Origin: CANRIN01 sp964493515
GTDB taxonomy: Bacteria; Bacillota; Clostridia; Oscillospirales; JAAYOS01
Assembly (NCBI GenBank): GCA_964493515.1
Contig: CAZBNJ010000001.1
Location: forward strand, 1-64,000
DNA length: 64,000 nucleotides
Direction: 5' to 3'
The position numbers and the translations under genes are program-made. Of this stretch, positions 36,001 through 48,000 are shown one piece after another. Positions within the stretch are counted from its first letter, which is position 1; the number at the start of each line of letters is the position of its first letter. The notes below the pieces were generated by a model. It worked only from the letters and a program-made list of their open reading frames with translations, made no database searches and was not told where the DNA came from.

Positions 36001-39000
36001 GTTGTAGCCCCAGCCCCACAGCGTGCCGTCATAGCGGGTGACGTAGACGGTGTTCGCGCGGGCACCCTCGGATATGTCAATGACCTTGCTCATACCGCTG
36101 ACGCTGATAGGCGCGGACGAGTATGCGGAGTCGCGCGACTCGGTACGGCCGAGTCCGAGCTGGCCGTAGCGGTTGTCGCCCCAGACATACACGCGTCCCG
36201 ACTCGCTGAGCGCGACGGTGTGCTGGATGCCTGCCGCTATCTTGGTTATCTTCGGATAGGCGCGTGCGTCGCTCTTGTCCTCCGCCGGATCGCTGAAGCG
36301 CACCAGAGTCGGCTTGTCGACATAGGTGTGCGACAGCATCTCGGTCTCGCTGAGGTTGAAGGTGTAGCGCAGACCGAGCTGGCCAAGGAAGCTGCCTCTG
36401 GTCTGTCCGCTCGCGACCGCCGCGTTCGGGACGATGTTCGAGCCCCATGTGTAGACGCGTCCCTCGCTGGTCAGCGCCGCCGAGTGGTCATAGCCCGCGG
36501 CGAGCTGGACGATGTACTCGCCCTCGCTGAGTCCCTCGAACACGACCTGTACGGGCACGGTGGCGTTTTCGGTCTCGATGCTTATGCCAAGCTGTCCGCT
36601 CGGGTTCGAGCCCCACGCCCAGACGGTGCCGTCGTCGCGCAGCGCGAGAGTGTGTGCGTAGCCGCTCACTATCATCGGCGCGACTATCGAGGTGTAGTTG
36701 CCGTTTGCGTCCTTCGTTCCCGGAACGGTGTTGACATAGTAGACTATCTTCTGATAGTTGTACTGTCCAGGCTCGCCGACGGTCAGCGTGAGATGAGTGA
36801 ATCCGTACTGGACGCCGTACACGGAGAACGTGCCGCTGTCCTCGTACAGTCCGATATAGTCGGGCTGCGGCGGCATATTGTCCAGCGTCTCCTGAACGTG
36901 CGCCAGACCGTCGTTCTTCGACTCGAGCTTGGTCGGCAGGTCGTTCCAGAACTTCTCGTGCAGGTTGAAGCGCTTGGAGATGATGTACTCCGCCTCCACC
37001 TTCTCACCGACGTGCACCACGATGGTGTGGTAGGACGCGGGCTGACCCTTTTCGCCGACGATTATCGGGGTGTCGGCGTTGGTGTCGTTGCGCAGGACGG
37101 ACAGTCCGCGCGCACGCGTGTAGTCGCCCATGCCGTAGACGAAGCCGTTCTCGTCCGAGTAGGAGGTGTAGTAGCCGCCCGCCGAGATGGTGTGCACCTC
37201 GATGTCGGCATCCACCAGGTAGGTGTAGTTTATCGTCGGATCGGCGACCATGCTCGCGGTGTCCGAAGTGCCCAGTCCGAGCTGACCGCTAGTGTTCGAG
37301 CCGAACGCGTAGACCTGACCGCGCGCGTCGAGAGCAAGCGAGTGGTCGTAGCCAGCCGAGATGTCGAGCGCGCTTGCAACGCGGTCGACAGCGGTGACCG
37401 GCATGTAGTTGGTCTCCGGATCCTGGATGATGTAGCCGAGACGTCCGTCGCCCGATCCGCCCGGGCCCATGTAGCCCCAGCTGTAGACCGTGCCGTTCGC
37501 GGCAAGCGCCAGCGAGTGATCCGCGCCCGCGCTCACGCGCACCACCGCGTCGGCGGTGTTCATAAGCTCACTTATGTACACCGGCGTGGAGGTGAAGCTG
37601 TTGTATGCCACGACGTCCTCGCTGACGCCGAGCTGACGATAGGTGTTCGCGCCGGACGCGTAGACCTTGCCGTCGTAGGCGAGCAGCAGGCTGAAGTCTT
37701 CGCCAGCCGACACCTGCTGGATGTTGGAGAGCGCTATCATCTCGGGCGAGTAGGTCGTGTCGGTGTCGTGCAGGCCGAGCTGACCCACATCGTTGCGGCC
37801 CCATGCCCACGCGCGTCCGTCGCCGCTCAGCGCAAGGCTGTAACCCTTGCCCGCCGAGACCTGCGTGAAGCGCTCGTGGTTGCTGTACAGCGACTGATAC
37901 TGCGTTATGTCGACGACCTTGACGAACACGTCGATGAAGTTCTGACCGATGTTGCGTCCGAGCGCCCTGTTTATCGCCTGGACCGCCTGGTCGGATATGC
38001 CGAGCTGTCCGTACTCGTTCGAGCCGGCAGCCCAGATGTTGCCGTCCGCGTCGATCGCCAGCGAGTGATCGTAGCCCGCTGCGATGTCGACGAACTTGAC
38101 CGTCGAGTGGTTCGGACGCTCCGGATCGTACGCGTTTCCAAGCACGGACTTGCCGTACATCGCGGTCAGGGTCGCCTCATAGGTGGCGCTCGTGCCCTGG
38201 CTCCTCAGCGTGTAGGTGTAGGTCTGGATCTCGACCGGATCGTCACTGCCGAGCGCCGAGCCGTTGGTGTAGACGTTGCCGCCTATGTTCGTGCCGATAC
38301 CGAGCTGGCCCTTGTCGCTCAGACCGTAAGCCCAGATGCTGCCATCCGAGCGCAGCGACAGCACATGACCGTAGCCCGCCTCAACCTTTGCCTGAGTGAG
38401 CTCGGCGTAGCTGTCCCAATACTCCTTGGTCTTGCCGCTCGACGCCGCAGTCTTGTATGCGGCCGCGTCAAACACAGGCTTGCTGCCCGCCGGCTGACCC
38501 GCCGCGTTCCAAGCCTCGAGTCTGCTGAGGTAGTCGCGGTACGCGGCTGCGTACACGCCGTAGCCCTCGGTGACCGGAGTGCCGTCGTCGTTCTTATCGC
38601 TGTACCAGAACTGGTACAGCGAGTTGCCGGCGTAGTCCGCGTTCTTTATCGGCTCCGCCCAGTTGTCGTATGCCTCCGGACCGTCGAGCACGACAAGCTC
38701 GACATAGCGCTCCTTGCCCACCGTCGCGGTCTCGATCACCTTCAGGTAGTCGCGTCCGCTGCGGTAGTTGCCCTGCTCGTCAACGGTCGGCGAGCCGGCG
38801 CGCAGCTCGACAACGAGCACATCGAACTCGTATCCGCCGAGGCTGTACTTGTCGTAGCGCTTCTCCACGCTCGCGTTTGCAAACAGACTCATGTCCGCCG
38901 CGTTGTTGAAGAAGGTGTTGTAGTCGTAGTCGTACTGGATCTCGGCGCTCGACTCGTACATCGAGAACGCGCTGAACGACGTGTCGAGGAAGTAGTTCTC

Positions 39001-42000
39001 GCCGCTTATCAGATAGAGCGGGCCCGCGTCGACACGGCGCTTTGCGGTGTCAAGGAAGACGTAATCGCCGTCGTAGGTCGTGCCCTTCTTTCTGGTGCCC
39101 ATGTCGACAAACTGTCCGTCGACAAGCGCGTAGCGGTGGGTCAGGTTGCCGTCCGGGAAGTACAGCTCGTTTCCGGTCGCCTTCTTGTAGACATCGGCGT
39201 ACTTCGCGACGAAGGTGTTGACCGGCGTGCGCTTGCCGATGTAGAGGAAGGTGCCCAGCTTGAGGCGTCCATCTTCGCCGACGATGTAGTTCGGCGCTAT
39301 CGTGATTTCGAGCGCGCTGTCGCCGACCAGCGTCGCGGTCTCGGTGTCTGCGTTGCCACCGTTTGCGAGCTGACCATCGCTGTTGCGTCCCGATGCCCAC
39401 AGCAGTCCGTAGGTGTCGAGATAGAATATCTGGTTGAATCCGGCAAACAGGTCGATATAGTCGCGGCGTATCGTGTTGATACGGTCGACCGACTCGACAT
39501 ACTGGTAGTCGCGCAGCTGTCCGCCTCCGCCGACGCCGAACTCGCCGTACTCGTTGAGACCCCAGACGTAAGCCGCTGCCTGAGCCGAGTCGAGACCGAC
39601 GTTGTTCGGGCCGAGCGCGTAGGACGAGTACATACCCGCCGCTATCGCGGTTATGTCCTCAAGGTACTCACCGGCCTGATACTGGCTTATCGTCGAGCCG
39701 ACGCGCACCAGCTGCGGCACGAGATACTCGATCTTCGCGTTGCGCTGGATGTAGTCGTCCTCGTTCGCGTACAGACCCATCTGGCCGTGATAGTTGCCGA
39801 GGTTGACCGTGCGGCTGCCGTCGGGCAGCTCCTGAGTCGCCCTGGTCGTGCTCACCGTCCACACGCGTCCCTCGCTGTCGAGCGCGACGAGGTGGTACGC
39901 GCCGGCGGCTATCTGCGTGATGGTTATGCGCGCGTCCTCCGACGATGCGTCCTCACCGACCAGAGCCGAGTCGAAGAACTCGAGCACGCTGGACTGGTCG
40001 ACCTCACGGCGGCTGACGTCTATCGGCATTACCGTTCCGTCGGTGGTGAGGATGAAGCTGCCGCTTATCTCGGCGACATTTATCTTGGACGCGCCGCTGG
40101 TGGCTATCTGGTACGCCACCGAGCTTGCGCCGGTCATGTAGATGTAGTCCTCGGCGCCCGCGACCTTCTCGCCGTCCGCGCCTATCTGGTTTGCCGCGAC
40201 GAACGTGTAGGTGCGATAGTCCTCGCCGCCCACCGGCACGCTGCTGACCGAGATCTCGAACGCGCCGCTGGTGTACTCGCGCAGCGCCACGCCGTCCTCG
40301 TTGCGGATGACGGTCGGCTCAAACGCCGCCTGCTTTATCGTTCCGTCCGCGCTCACGATGTTGCGGCGCATCAGGGTCGGCGCGGCAACTCCGGTGCGGT
40401 CGATGCCGGCAACGCCGACACCCGGCATGGAGGCGTTCACGCTGCCGATGCCAAGCTGGTTCTCGTCGTTGCGGCCCCATGCGTACACGCGGCCAAGCTC
40501 GGTTATCGCATAGCTGACGTGCGAGCCGGCGGCTATCTTCTGGACCGGATCCGGGTCAATCCAGTCGGCGTCGAACACGAACTCGAAGTTGCCGCTGTAC
40601 TTGTACCACGTCGAGTAGGAGGTGACGGCTATCGGGTTGTTCCTCTCGTCGGTGCCGTAGCCGAGGAACTTCTCGTTGCCCGGCGTGAAGTATCCAAGCT
40701 CTATCGCGCGCTCGACCATGTGCGGGAATATGACCTGGTTCATCACCTCGTTGTCGGTACGGCCAAGCTCGCCGTAGTCGCCGCGGCCCCAGCTCCAGAC
40801 GGTGCCGTCGGCCTTCAGCGCGAGGGTGTGGGTCTGACCCGCCGCGACCATCGGGGTGGCGCGCGAGTTGGTGTCGGACAGGACGCGCACCGTTACGAAC
40901 GCGGTCGCGGTCAGTCCGGGCACCGAGATCTCCACCATCGTCTGTCCGAGGCGGTTGCCGGTGATGTAGTAGTCCTTGTCTATGGTGTGCTGCTGCGGAG
41001 CCTTCGGGTTGGACGGGTTGTAGGTGTAGTCCGCGTACTCGCCGTTCTTGGAATACTCGTCCAGCCACCATTCGACATAGCGGTTGGTGTCGTACTCCGC
41101 CCTCTGCTCGCCCGCCGGCAGATAGTCGGTCGCGTGTGCCGCGTTGAACGCCTCAAAGGCGCTGGTCGCCTTGCGGTCAGCGTTTCCAAGCTCAACGAGC
41201 TGTGCCACCGCGTCCGCGACCGTCAGGTCCTCGGTCATGGTCGCGGAAGCCGTCGCGATGTTTATCGCATAGGTCCTGCTCACCGCGCCGTTCGCGAGCA
41301 TCTCTGCGATGTCGTCTGCGAGGTCGAGGTTGAAGTTCGGATAGGTCGAGTTGAACTCGGCAAGGTCAGCCTCGGCGACTGCCTTCGCGTCGAGGTAGAG
41401 ACCGTAGGTGATGTTCAGCTCTTCCTTGGACACCAGCTCGCCGCTCTGAGCGCCGGTGCGGTCGGAGATGTACCACTGCTCGTCTATCGAGGTGGGATTC
41501 TCCGGTGTTCCGTACTCGGCGAGGTGGTCGTCGATGTTCTGATCCGCCTCGGCAAGAGCCGCGATGAGCGTGAGATAGCGGTAGTAGCCGCCTGCGGTCG
41601 CCGCGATCTGCTCCCACTGAGCGTCGCTGATGCTCGGCGTCCAGGTCCAGGTCTTGGCCTCCACCATCAGATCCGCCGCCGACGAGCCTTCAAGTATCGG
41701 AGCGATGACGTCGTCGTACAGCTTGTAGTTGTGCGTCAGGCTGCCGCTGCTCGTCAGCCACGCGCCGTCGCCGCTCATGTAGCTTGCCAGAGCCTGAACG
41801 GCTGCCGTGTACTCGAGATACGCGGTGTAGCACGGATCGGACGAGCCGACGGCGATGACGTTGCCCATATCGTCGAAGTGGTTGTTGTGTCCGTTGAACT
41901 CCGCGGTGGTGTTGAAGTTCTCGAGCGCCTCGTCGACAGCCTCGGTAAGCTCAAGATACTTCGCGTATTTCGTCTCGTAGCCGAGGTCGTAGAGGTAGCC

Positions 42001-45000
42001 CTCGTAGGACTGCGTGGCGCGGGTCGCCATGTAGTCGTCAAGCGTCTGCTGCGCGGCGTTGACCGCTGCCTGGAGCGCCTGCTGCTGGGTCACCTGCTCC
42101 TGCGTTATCGGCGGAGTCAGCGAATCCTTGAAGTTCTGGAGCGTCTCCTTGGCAAGGGTCAGCGCATCGCGGAGCGCGAGCAGCTTGCCGTAGTAGACGG
42201 CGGTCGCGGCTATCGTGTTCGCGTCGGCGATTCCGCCGAATATCGCGCCCGAGCCGGTGAACATCTGCTTTGCGTAGTCGTCGCGCGCCTCAACTGCCGC
42301 CTCGACAGCCGCCTTCAGGCGACCGAACTCGGCAACGAGCGCCTGGCTCGCCGCAGCTTCCTTCATGCTGAACATCGGGTGGTCGTACTCGAGCATGACC
42401 TCTGTGCCCGAGCTGTCCGCCATGCCCTTGTACACGCTCACGATGGTGGACAGGCTTCTCGGCGTCCAGCGGTTCGCGGCGTCTCCGAGGTCGCGCAGCA
42501 GCAGGTTGATGCCTGCCTCGAAGTCGACCTTCAGCGGAACGTCGGGCGGGAATATCTGCTCGGAGATGTTTATCGTCTGTCCCTTGCTTATCGTGATGAT
42601 GCTCGGCTCGACCGAGACCTGCTGCTGACCGACCATGACCAGCTTGTTCGAGTTCTGGCGGCTGACATTGCCGAGCTGGCCGTACTCGTTCTGACCGGCG
42701 CTCCACATATAGCCGTCTTCCTTGATGCTTATCAGGTGTCCGTCGCCGGCGTTGACGCCGATGACGCTGGTCGTGCCGCCGAGGTCGGTCGACTTGTACA
42801 CGACCTTCTGCGGGTTGGAGTAGGTGGACAGCGGACGCTCGTAGGTGTCGCCCAGCGCGAGCTTGCCGCCCTCGTTCGAGCCCCAGGTGTACAGGTTGTA
42901 CACGACAGCCGGCGTGGTGTGTACCTCGTCGCTGTATTCGGTGTGAGTCTCGGTGGTGGTGACTATCCTGCTGCCGTCGCTGTAAGTGCGCTCGGTGGTG
43001 GTGACGACCGTGCGCTCGGTCACCTCGGTGGTCCAGGTGTGTTCGGTCGCGACGCTCTGTCCGTCTATCTCCTCGTTTACGATATAGACCTTATTCTCGA
43101 TGCGGCGCTCGAGCTTGTTGCCAAGCGCATCCACGCCAACTATCTCGGTTATCGTGTACTCAACGTTCTTGCGCTCGACGTCCACCACGCCCTCGGCTAT
43201 CATCACGCTCGGCAGCGTGAACTTTCTGACCGTGGTCACGCGGTTCATGTCGACCCAGCCGCCGGTCTCGAGCTGGCGGTGTCCGGTGACGGTGGATATC
43301 GTCGTCTCCACCTCGACGTCGTCGAAGTACTGATAGGTCTTGGTCGCGCCGCTGCGATACTCGTTGCGCTCGTCAATGACCTTTATGGTGTTCTCGGTGG
43401 TCTTGGACGTCTCGACTATCGTGCCGACGCCGTTGTTCTGCGCGGGATCCTTTTTCAGCGCAGCCTCGCTGTCCGCGAACTCCGCAAACTCCGGAATATC
43501 CGCGCGCACGAAGCTTATCGCCGACACATCCGCCGGGTTGTTCTCGGTCACGTTGGACACGACCTTGCCCTCGCCGTCGGTGGTCACGACGTTGGTCGTA
43601 CCGCCAAGGCCGTAGCTTCTGACCACGCTGTAATTGGCAACATCCTCGGTCTCCTTGGCTATCGCGGCGCTGAATCGGCTGCCCGCCGCGACGCTCACGA
43701 CGTCGGTGAACGGCCTCATTATCGCCTTGCCCGCCGCGTCGACGTTTCCGCTTGCGCGGAGCACCGGCGACATTATCGACAGGTTGCCCGCCTCCTCGTT
43801 GGTGCCGAGCTGTCCGGAGTAGTTGTCGCCGAGCGCGTACAGAACCGTCTTGGCCTTTTCGCCGGTGTACATCGACTTGACGTCGTTCTTCAGGTTCTTC
43901 TTTATCATCAGGATGTGCTGGCTGTCGATGTCTATCATCTCGCCCGCAATGTACTGGCTCTCCACCTGGTACACATCCGAGTGACCCGCTATCGCGACGA
44001 TGTTCTGGTTGTTGGTCGAGTCGCCCTGCTTGCGGATGTCCGGGCTGGTAGCCGAGGTCGGGAGCTGCCAGACGGTGCCCGAGCCCTTGAGCGCGTAGCC
44101 GTGCGCAACTTCGATGGCGCGCTGCAGCAGGCTCAGCGGGGTCGGCGTCGAGCCGTAGCCGTCGGTCTGCTTGACTGTGTAGTCGGTGGTGTCCAGCTCG
44201 ACCATGAAGTTCTCGCCCGCGCCAAACGCGTACACCGTGCCGAGCGAAGTGAGAACGTAGCTCGAACGGTCGAGCGCGTAGATGCTGACCGCCTTGACGC
44301 CATCCTCGGCAACGCCGTCGCCCAGGGTCGCGACCAGAGTCGGTGTGCGTATCTCCTTGATGTGGTCGTACTCCTCGCCAAGTCCGAGCTGGCCGAACTC
44401 GTTGGAGCCCCAAGCCCAGACCGCGCCCATGTTGTCCAGCGCGAGAGCGTGGTTCGCACCCGCGGCTATCTTCACGATATAGCGGTCGCTCATGCCCTGC
44501 TGCGACGCGAACGCCGCGTTGAAGTCGATGGTCGTCGGGTTGGTGTTGTAGCGGCGAGTCGTGCCGTCGCCCAGCTTGCCGTAGTATGTCACGCCGTCCT
44601 CGCCTATCCACGAGTTCGATCCCCAGGCGATGACCTCACCCGCGATGTTGAGCGCGAGGGTAAAGCCGTCGCCCGCCGCGACCTGCGGCAGCGCCACGAA
44701 CTTCTGCTGGATGTACTTGTTGCCCTCTTCGTCGCCCTCCTCAATCGTGCCGACGCGGTCCTTGCCGAGCACGTCGACTATCGCGACGCCGCTGCGCGAG
44801 ATGTTGTTCTGGCCGTCGGACGGCTCGTAGGTCACGATTATGCGCGACGTGCCGAAGCTGTCCTCCGAATCGCCGGTCAGCTCTATCTTAACATCCGAAT
44901 AGGTGGATATCTTGTTGCGCAGGTTGTCCTCGGTGTAGCTGACGGTCTCCTTGCGCTTGCCGCCGTCCATGATGCCGCTGAGGTGGAAGATGTCCTCATC

Positions 45001-48000
45001 CAGCGACTCATAGGTCAGCTCAAGCGTCTTTTCCTCGTCGACCTGCTTGTCGACCGAGAAGGAGTACATATACTTTGCCACGAACGAGCTGGACTCGATG
45101 CCCTCATCGAACTCCTCGTAGCCGGTCTTTATCTTCTCCTGGAAGTTGTAGTTCTCGACCTCGGTGCGGACGGTCTGCTCAAGCTGTCCGAGCGAGTCGC
45201 GGATCTCCTCGGTGAACACCTCGAATATCGCGATGTGCTCCTCGTCCACGACGGTCGGACGGCTCTGCGAGACCTCGCGCTTGTACGCCGAGTTCGGGTT
45301 CGCCGCGTCTACGGTCTCGGAGATGTGTCCGCTGTGCTTCAGATACTCGAAGTTGCCCAGCTGACCGTACTCGTTGTTGCCCCAGGTGTAGACAATACCG
45401 TTCGAGTCGAACGACGCCGAGTGGTTGCCGCCCGCCGCGACGCCCTGGAGGTAGACTCCGTCGTCGAGCAGCGACACGACCTCGGTTCCGCTGATGAAGC
45501 CGTTCTCGTCGTACACGTCGTACGCCGCCTCGAATATCTCGATCTTGTCCGCACGGGTGGTATCGGTGTTTCTGGTCGTACCGCCCTTGTAATACTCGTT
45601 CGAGCCCCAAGTCCAGACCTGATAGGTACGGCTTGCGACCTCGGCAAGTCCTCTGCGGTAGTCGTACTCGACGTCCATCGTGACCGCGAGCACCTGGACC
45701 TTGCCGCCGACGTAGCCGCCTATCGAGATGGAGGTCACGCCCTGGAGCGCGCTCTGGTTCGAGCCGGCGTCGGCGCCGACCTGTACCTTGACCGGGCGTA
45801 TCGCGAAGTTGTGCGCCATCAGCGCCTTCTCAAGCTCGCCGGTGTAGTTCTTGGTCTCCTCCTCATAGGCACGGCTGCCAAGCTCCTGCACCCAGACGTC
45901 GGCAGCGAGCTGGCTGGAGCTGTTGTCGCCCCACATATAGGCTTCCTTGCCCTCGGTGATTATCGCGAAGTTGTAGCCGCGTCCGATTATGCGGTTGATG
46001 TTGTCGATGGATTCGCTCTCGATCGGGCGGTTCGAGCTGTCCACCGTCTCCGCCGAGTAGTCCACCTGCACCCAGTCGCCGACGCTGTCCACGCCGATGC
46101 CCTCGGCAAGCAGATGATCGGCGAGCATGTTGTTCGGCATCAGACCCGCGCCGAGTTCGCCGTGGGTGTTGGAGCCGACCGTCCAGACCGTGCCGTCGGT
46201 GAGCAGCACCGCGGTGGTGCCGACGGTGGCGGCGATGTCCATGACGTTGGATATCTTGATGTCCGGGCTGAAGCCGTTCATCTCGGTCGGACGATAGAGC
46301 GGGTTGCCGTCCGGCGTGTTGGTGGAAGAGACCACCGTCGCTATCTTGCGCGCGTTGCTCTCGTAGATGTTCGATGCCTCGATCTTCTCCTCAACGGTTA
46401 TCGGAGTCTTGGGCACCCAGTTGCCCTCAAAGTCGTACTCGCCGTAGAGGGCAAGCTCGCCGTACTCGGACACATAGCCGCGTCCAAGCTGGCCATACTG
46501 GTTGTCGCCCCACGCAAACACGCGTCCGTCGCGGGTCAGTGCAAGCGAGTAGTTCGAGCCGGCTGCGACAGTTATGAAGTCGAGCGTCGTGCCGTTTGCG
46601 TCGCGGATGTCCAGACGCACCGGATAGCTGGAGCGCGGCAGCACGTTCGGGTCGTAGCCGAGCTGACCGTAGGTGTTGTCGCCCCACGCGTACAGCTGAC
46701 CGCGGTTGTCAACGCCGAGCATATGGTTGTCTCCCGCCGCTATCTGGATTATGTTCTTGAACTCGCGGAGCTGCGGCTTGCTTGCCAGCGGCGCGGAGTT
46801 GTAGTACGCAAGCTGTATCGGCGTGGTTATCAGCGTCTGCGCGCTGCCGAAGCCGAGCTTGCCCGCGATGACTCTGTCGTCGCCGCCGTACAGCGGATTG
46901 TCGTACTCGTCGCGATAGGTGTTGTCGCCCCACGCCCAGACGGTACCGTCCTTCTTCAGCGCGGTGGAGGTGTTCTTTCCGAGCGTCATCTGCGGATAGG
47001 TAACGCCGTCGGTGACTATAACACGGGTGGACAGGATAACGCCGGTGGCGGTGTTCTCCGCAAGTATGCGGGTCTCGCCCTCGCGGACAGCCGTGATGAC
47101 CGCTGCGGTCGAGTCCTGTCTATCCGGCGCGACTTCGACTATCGAGTCGTCCAGCGACTTCCAGGTGTAGTTGTTCGCGCTCTGCGTCTGACCGTAGACC
47201 ATGAGCGGGTTGCCGTCGTCGTCTATCTTCAGACGGCGCTGGGTCACGGTCTGGAGGTTCATGGTAACGAGCGATTCGAGGTCCGGCTGTCCGCCGCCGA
47301 CCACGACCGGGTAGGACGTGCTCTGCGTCTGACCGTTGCCAAGCTCGCCGTACAGGTTCGAGCCCCAGGCGTATGTGATGCCCGTCTCGGCGTGACCGAC
47401 GATGTGGCTGCGATCGTTCGAGCCGCTCGACTGTCCGAGGCGCACCATGCCGGTGAGATAGTCGTTTCCGATGTATCCACGGTAGACGAGATCGGGTATC
47501 TCCTGCGTATTGCTGTTGGAGCGGTTGCCGAGTATGCCGCCCGCGTTCTCCGCCGACTGGTTCGTGCCGTTCGAGTAGATGTGGCCGTCCTCGGTTATCA
47601 TGGCGGTGTAGTGGTCACCCGCCCAGACACTGACGACGTTCGAGTTGATGCCGCTCGCCTCGAAGGTGTGCGTCGAAACAAGTCCGGTGATGAACTTGGC
47701 GGCGGAATCTATCGTCTCCGCCTTCTCGCGCATGAGCATGAGCATCGCCTGGATGTTTATGCCCTGCGAGTTCTTCTCGTAGGTGCTTACAACCTCGGTG
47801 AAGGTCTCCTTCGCGGTGGTAGCGCTGTCGTACGCGTTCTTGAACAGTCCGTTCGTTATCGCCGCCTTGACCTCCTCAAGCTGCTTGGTGGTGTTCGACA
47901 GCGACACACCGTGGCTGTCGTACTTCGCCATAGCGCTGCTGGCGGCGTTCTTGATGCTTTCCACGTCCGCCTTCGCCTGCGCCAGATGTGCGGCGAGGTA

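Noticed and set aside
40777..40785. RGD tripeptide in a propeller loop (WGRGDYGELG), as an integrin-type adhesion motif
   Set aside because: Asp or Asn at this position is normal for the RCC1 core and the preceding Arg-Gly occurs by chance. One RGD in over 21,000 residues is not evidence.
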